DNA of 6,825 nucleotides from CAVWDU01 sp963840725 (GTDB lineage: Bacteria; Pseudomonadota; Gammaproteobacteria; Pseudomonadales; Halieaceae), in the NCBI GenBank assembly GCA_963840725.1, contig CAWIZY010000032.1, positions 1 to 6,825 on the forward strand. The letters run 5' to 3'. Shown piece by piece: positions 5,242 to 6,825 of this stretch. The position numbers and the translations under genes are program-made. Each line of letters begins with the position of its first letter. Position 1 is the stretch's first letter. The notes beneath the pieces were generated by a model. The model worked only from the letters and a program-made list of their open reading frames with translations. It did not search any database and was not told the origin of the DNA.

Positions 5242-6426
5242 TGTGCCTGGCGGTGCTTTGAGCCAATTGTAGCCATTGCGACCCAGCGACTGGCCTATAT
5301 TGTAGAGCTCCAGCATGGTATCCGCATCCACTGTCTCCGTCGATGTATCGACAAAGTCGTCAGGAATATAGGCCAGGTTATAGTCGATACCGTCACGCAG
5401 GGCGCCGGTATAGATGCGGTAAAGATCGCCCAGACCCTGGGTGCGCATCAGTGAGTCCAGCGATCGAGTGCCGATGCTCACGGCATTGCGATCGGTGGTG
5501 CTCCATTCCGGGCTGAGCTTGGCATTGCGCACAACATAGAGTTTGGGCTTGCCTACAACCTTGAGTTTTTGGGTAATGATGGACCAGTCCATGCCCAGGG
5601 GATAGACAAATACCTGGTTGGCAACGCCTCCGTCCACGTGCATCTCATCGTATTGGGCTCCATCAGCCAGTACCGGAATCATCACCGGCGGAAATGCCAC
5701 CGGCAGCGATGCCGACGCCATAATAACCCGCCTTACCAGGTGATATCGATCAGGATGATCACTGGCGGCGATGGCGCCGATACTCCAGATAACCGGGCGC
5801 TCCGAGTCGAGGTTGGTGGTGCCGACGATCAATTCCCGCCCGAGCCGGTACTGCACTGCGATTTCGTCTATGAGATTATCCGGCAGGTAGCGCTTGATTA
5901 AGCCGACGAATCCGGACACATCCATCACTGAGTCGCCAGTGACAATAGAAAAAACGTTGCGGCGGCGGAATAGATCATCAGTGGAATGAGCGACGTAGAT
6001 CTCCCTGATGACAGGGTCGTATTTTGCGCCCAGAAAGGCGTAGGGAGCGATCAGCGCGCCGGTACTAACACCACTGACCATGGTGAAGCTGGGGCGGTCA
6101 CCGCGCTGCGCCCATCCCGCTAACAATCCGGCACCGAATGCGCCCCGGGCGCCCCCGCCGGACAGCGCCAGGTAGTTGTGCTCCTGGTTGTAGATCGCCT
6201 GTTTATGTTGCTGTATCTGCTCGTCGTCCAATTGTAAGAAGTTGAGGTAGTCTTCGGAGGCGACATCACCCCACTGCCGCGCGTCTGGAATACCCTTAAC
6301 GGTCGCCTGATCCGATATCTCCTGTGGCACCGGCAAGCGCTCAGTGGAGGCACAGGCAGACAGCAATAGCAGGGATGCCAGCACAGTGGCAAGGCCGTGG
6401 TTAAAAAATTGCTTGCGGTACTCCAT
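5203..6426 (-). CDS. Patatin-like phospholipase, predicted lipoprotein
   Basis: Predicted serine acyl-hydrolase attached to the cell envelope. The 407-residue product starts with a lipoprotein signal (hydrophobic core about 11-22, lipobox L22-S23-A24-C25). Residue +2 is Ala, not Asp, so outer-membrane sorting is likely. A linker (about 26-83) leads to the patatin domain: glycine-rich oxyanion loop SGGGARG (G90-G95), nucleophile S121 in GVSTG, and the partner Asp in VDGG (D265) for the Ser-Asp dyad. The catalytic set is complete, so activity is expected; the lipid substrate is unknown. ATG at 6426 gives a compact 25-residue signal. An in-frame GTG at 6450 would add eight residues and has a weak GGAAG upstream, so the start is uncertain. 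It faces the glycosyltransferase operon and is probably a separate transcription unit. A hairpin at its 3' end and an 11-bp repeat upstream may matter for expression. Confidence 0.94.
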   Translation of the reverse strand: MEYRKQFFNHGLATVLASLLLLSACASTERLPVPQEISDQATVKGIPDARQWGDVASEDYLNFLQLDDEQIQQHKQAIYNQEHNYLALSGGGARGAFGAGLLAGWAQRGDRPSFTMVSGVSTGALIAPYAFLGAKYDPVIREIYVAHSTDDLFRRRNVFSIVTGDSVMDVSGFVGLIKRYLPDNLIDEIAVQYRLGRELIVGTTNLDSERPVIWSIGAIAASDHPDRYHLVRRVIMASASLPVAFPPVMIPVLADGAQYDEMHVDGGVANQVFVYPLGMDWSIITQKLKVVGKPKLYVVRNAKLSPEWSTTDRNAVSIGTRSLDSLMRTQGLGDLYRIYTGALRDGIDYNLAYIPDDFVDTSTETVDADTMLELYNIGQSLGRNGYNWLKAPPGTEPVEPASSTGSR

Positions 6427-6485
6427 CGCTGGAATTTTGTCTTTTATCACAATGATGTTTTCTTCCCGACAGGTCGAATGGGGGC

Positions 6486-6550
6486 TGGAGTGAAACTGGT
6501 GGTATTAAATTTCGCGATGGGGATAGTAGCATTATGTGATGGAGTGAAAC
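6486..6550. repeat. 11-bp direct repeat upstream of the patatin gene
   Basis: TGGAGTGAAAC occurs at 6486-6496 and again at 6540-6550, 54 bp apart (about five helical turns). Read on the patatin strand it is GTTTCACTCCA. The copies lie on both sides of a possible -10 (TTTAAT, complement of 6504-6509), which is the arrangement expected of a paired operator. No regulator family is recognised. Confidence 0.6.
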
Positions 6551-6554
6551 AGTC

Positions 6555-6588
6555 GCTCGGGGCGAGGCTGTTGCTAAAGGCCCCGAGC
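6555..6588. repeat. Hairpin with a perfect 9-bp GC-rich stem
   Basis: GCTCGGGGC (6555-6563) is the exact reverse complement of GCCCCGAGC (6580-6588), with a 16-nt loop. On the reverse strand it lies downstream of a possible small gene ending at 6616 and is followed by a poor T-rich stretch (GACTGTTTC), so it could be a weak terminator. The left arm can instead join a competing structure: AACAG (6548-6552) with CTGTT (6568-6572), enclosing CTCG/CGAG. Confidence 0.5.
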
Positions 6589-6615
6589 TACAGCGCTTAC
6601 TTCAATTCCTGCGGA

Positions 6616-6819
6616 TCACCAGGCTTCCAGGTTTTGTCGTAGAATCACTACAGCGGGTTGTCGTACACTTTTGGGCAGGTCCGAAGCCCCGGTTTTGTTG
6701 GTCATGGTGAGATCAGGGGGTAATATCGGGTGAGTCAGAAAGCTGAGTCCAACCGCACACGCAATCGCTAGCTTAATAAGCCCGGCCAATGATAAGCAGG
6801 ACGGTAAAGAGGAGGACAC
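6616..6819 (-). CDS. Doubtful small membrane/secreted ORF, 67 aa
   Basis: An open frame on the reverse strand, starting GTG at 6819 or continuing past the window edge, encodes a hydrophobic segment (residues about 10-28, LAGLIKLAIACAVGLSF) followed by a polar tail ending in RQNLEAW. It matches no family I know. A hairpin downstream (6555-6588) could be its terminator. Codon use is unremarkable, with several rarer codons. Another reverse frame and a forward ribosome site in the same stretch compete with it, so it may be a chance frame. Confidence 0.2.
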   Translation of the reverse strand: MSSSLPSCLSLAGLIKLAIACAVGLSFLTHPILPPDLTMTNKTGASDLPKSVRQPAVVILRQNLEAW

Positions 6820-6825
6820 GGGGAT
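6773..6825 (-). CDS. Possible C-terminal fragment of a membrane protein cut by the window edge
   Basis: A reverse-strand frame open to the window edge ends at a TAA (complement of 6773-6775) and reads PRVLLFTVLLIIGRAY, which resembles a final membrane helix with a short positive tail. Many codons end in G or C. At only 17 codons this is suggestive and no more. It excludes the 67-residue frame as the main gene if real. Confidence 0.22.
   Translation of the reverse strand, partial: PRVLLFTVLLIIGRAY
6806..6825 (+). promoter_or_regulatory. Strong Shine-Dalgarno-like site at the right edge
   Basis: AAGAGGAGG, ending at 6815, is an excellent ribosome-binding sequence. Eight bases later the window ends in AT (6824-6825). 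If the next base outside the window is G, a forward gene would start at 6824 with near-ideal spacing. It could equally be chance, since the complement also reads as hydrophobic codons in a reverse frame. Confidence 0.25.

Larger units (their letters stand above)
6427..6825. other. Region upstream of the patatin gene, up to the window edge
   Basis: About 400 bp without a firmly supported gene. It should contain the patatin promoter on the reverse strand; TTTAAT (complement of 6504-6509) is a fair -10, but no good -35 precedes it. It also holds an 11-bp direct repeat (6486-6496 and 6540-6550), a 9-bp perfect stem (6555-6588), and conflicting hints of a gene at the right edge. Confidence 0.5.

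Noticed and set aside
6397..6642. 81-residue forward frame across the patatin 5' end
   Set aside because: It starts inside the signal peptide codons of the reverse-strand patatin, has no ribosome site and resembles no known protein.
1..6825. Mobile element, CRISPR array, toxin-antitoxin or defence system
   Set aside because: No transposase, integrase, regularly spaced repeats, or known defence or toxin motifs are seen in any frame; the genes are typical chromosomal envelope and signalling functions.

Overview
The window looks like ordinary chromosomal DNA of a Gram-negative bacterium, most likely a gammaproteobacterium. The evidence is an OmpR-type two-component system, an ArnC/GtrB plus ArnT-like glycosyltransferase pair of the kind that decorates lipid A or other envelope glycans, and a patatin carrying a lipobox signal. 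Base composition is moderate. I see no transposase, integrase, tRNA, rRNA or CRISPR array. Genus cannot be read from the sequence.

Layout. 1-256: gene-poor leader with GC-rich repeats. 257-937 (+): OmpR-family response regulator. 930-2183 (+): its sensor histidine kinase, overlapping by 8 bp. 2184-2522: a 339-bp gap carrying a direct-repeat response-regulator box of PmrA/QseB type (CTTAAC-N5-TTTAAC) just upstream of a plausible -10. 2523-3569 (+): family-2 polyprenyl-phosphate glycosyltransferase with two C-terminal membrane helices. 3566-5038 (+): ArnT/PMT-like integral membrane glycosyltransferase, coupled by an ATGA overlap. 5039-5202: short convergent gap. 5203-6426 (-): patatin-like phospholipase lipoprotein. 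6427-6825: about 400 bp with repeats and a hairpin, and weak, conflicting hints of a gene at the right edge.

How the genes could work together (inference): the kinase has a roughly 90-residue periplasmic sensor rich in Glu and His, with an ExxExxE run beside the second membrane helix, reminiscent of the metal-sensing ExxE motifs of PmrB and ColS. It would phosphorylate the regulator, which would bind the box at 2285-2301 and switch on the glycosyltransferase pair. The first enzyme would load a sugar onto undecaprenyl phosphate on the cytoplasmic side, and the second would transfer it to an envelope acceptor, probably lipid A, on the periplasmic side. No sugar-precursor genes (ArnA, ArnB, ArnD or NaxD types) are present, so the sugar is unknown. 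The patatin is transcribed convergently and need not belong to the same regulon.

I found no clearly new system. The best leads are the linked sensor, box and glycosyltransferase module, a perfect 12-bp inverted repeat inside the kinase gene, and an 11-bp direct repeat upstream of the patatin gene.
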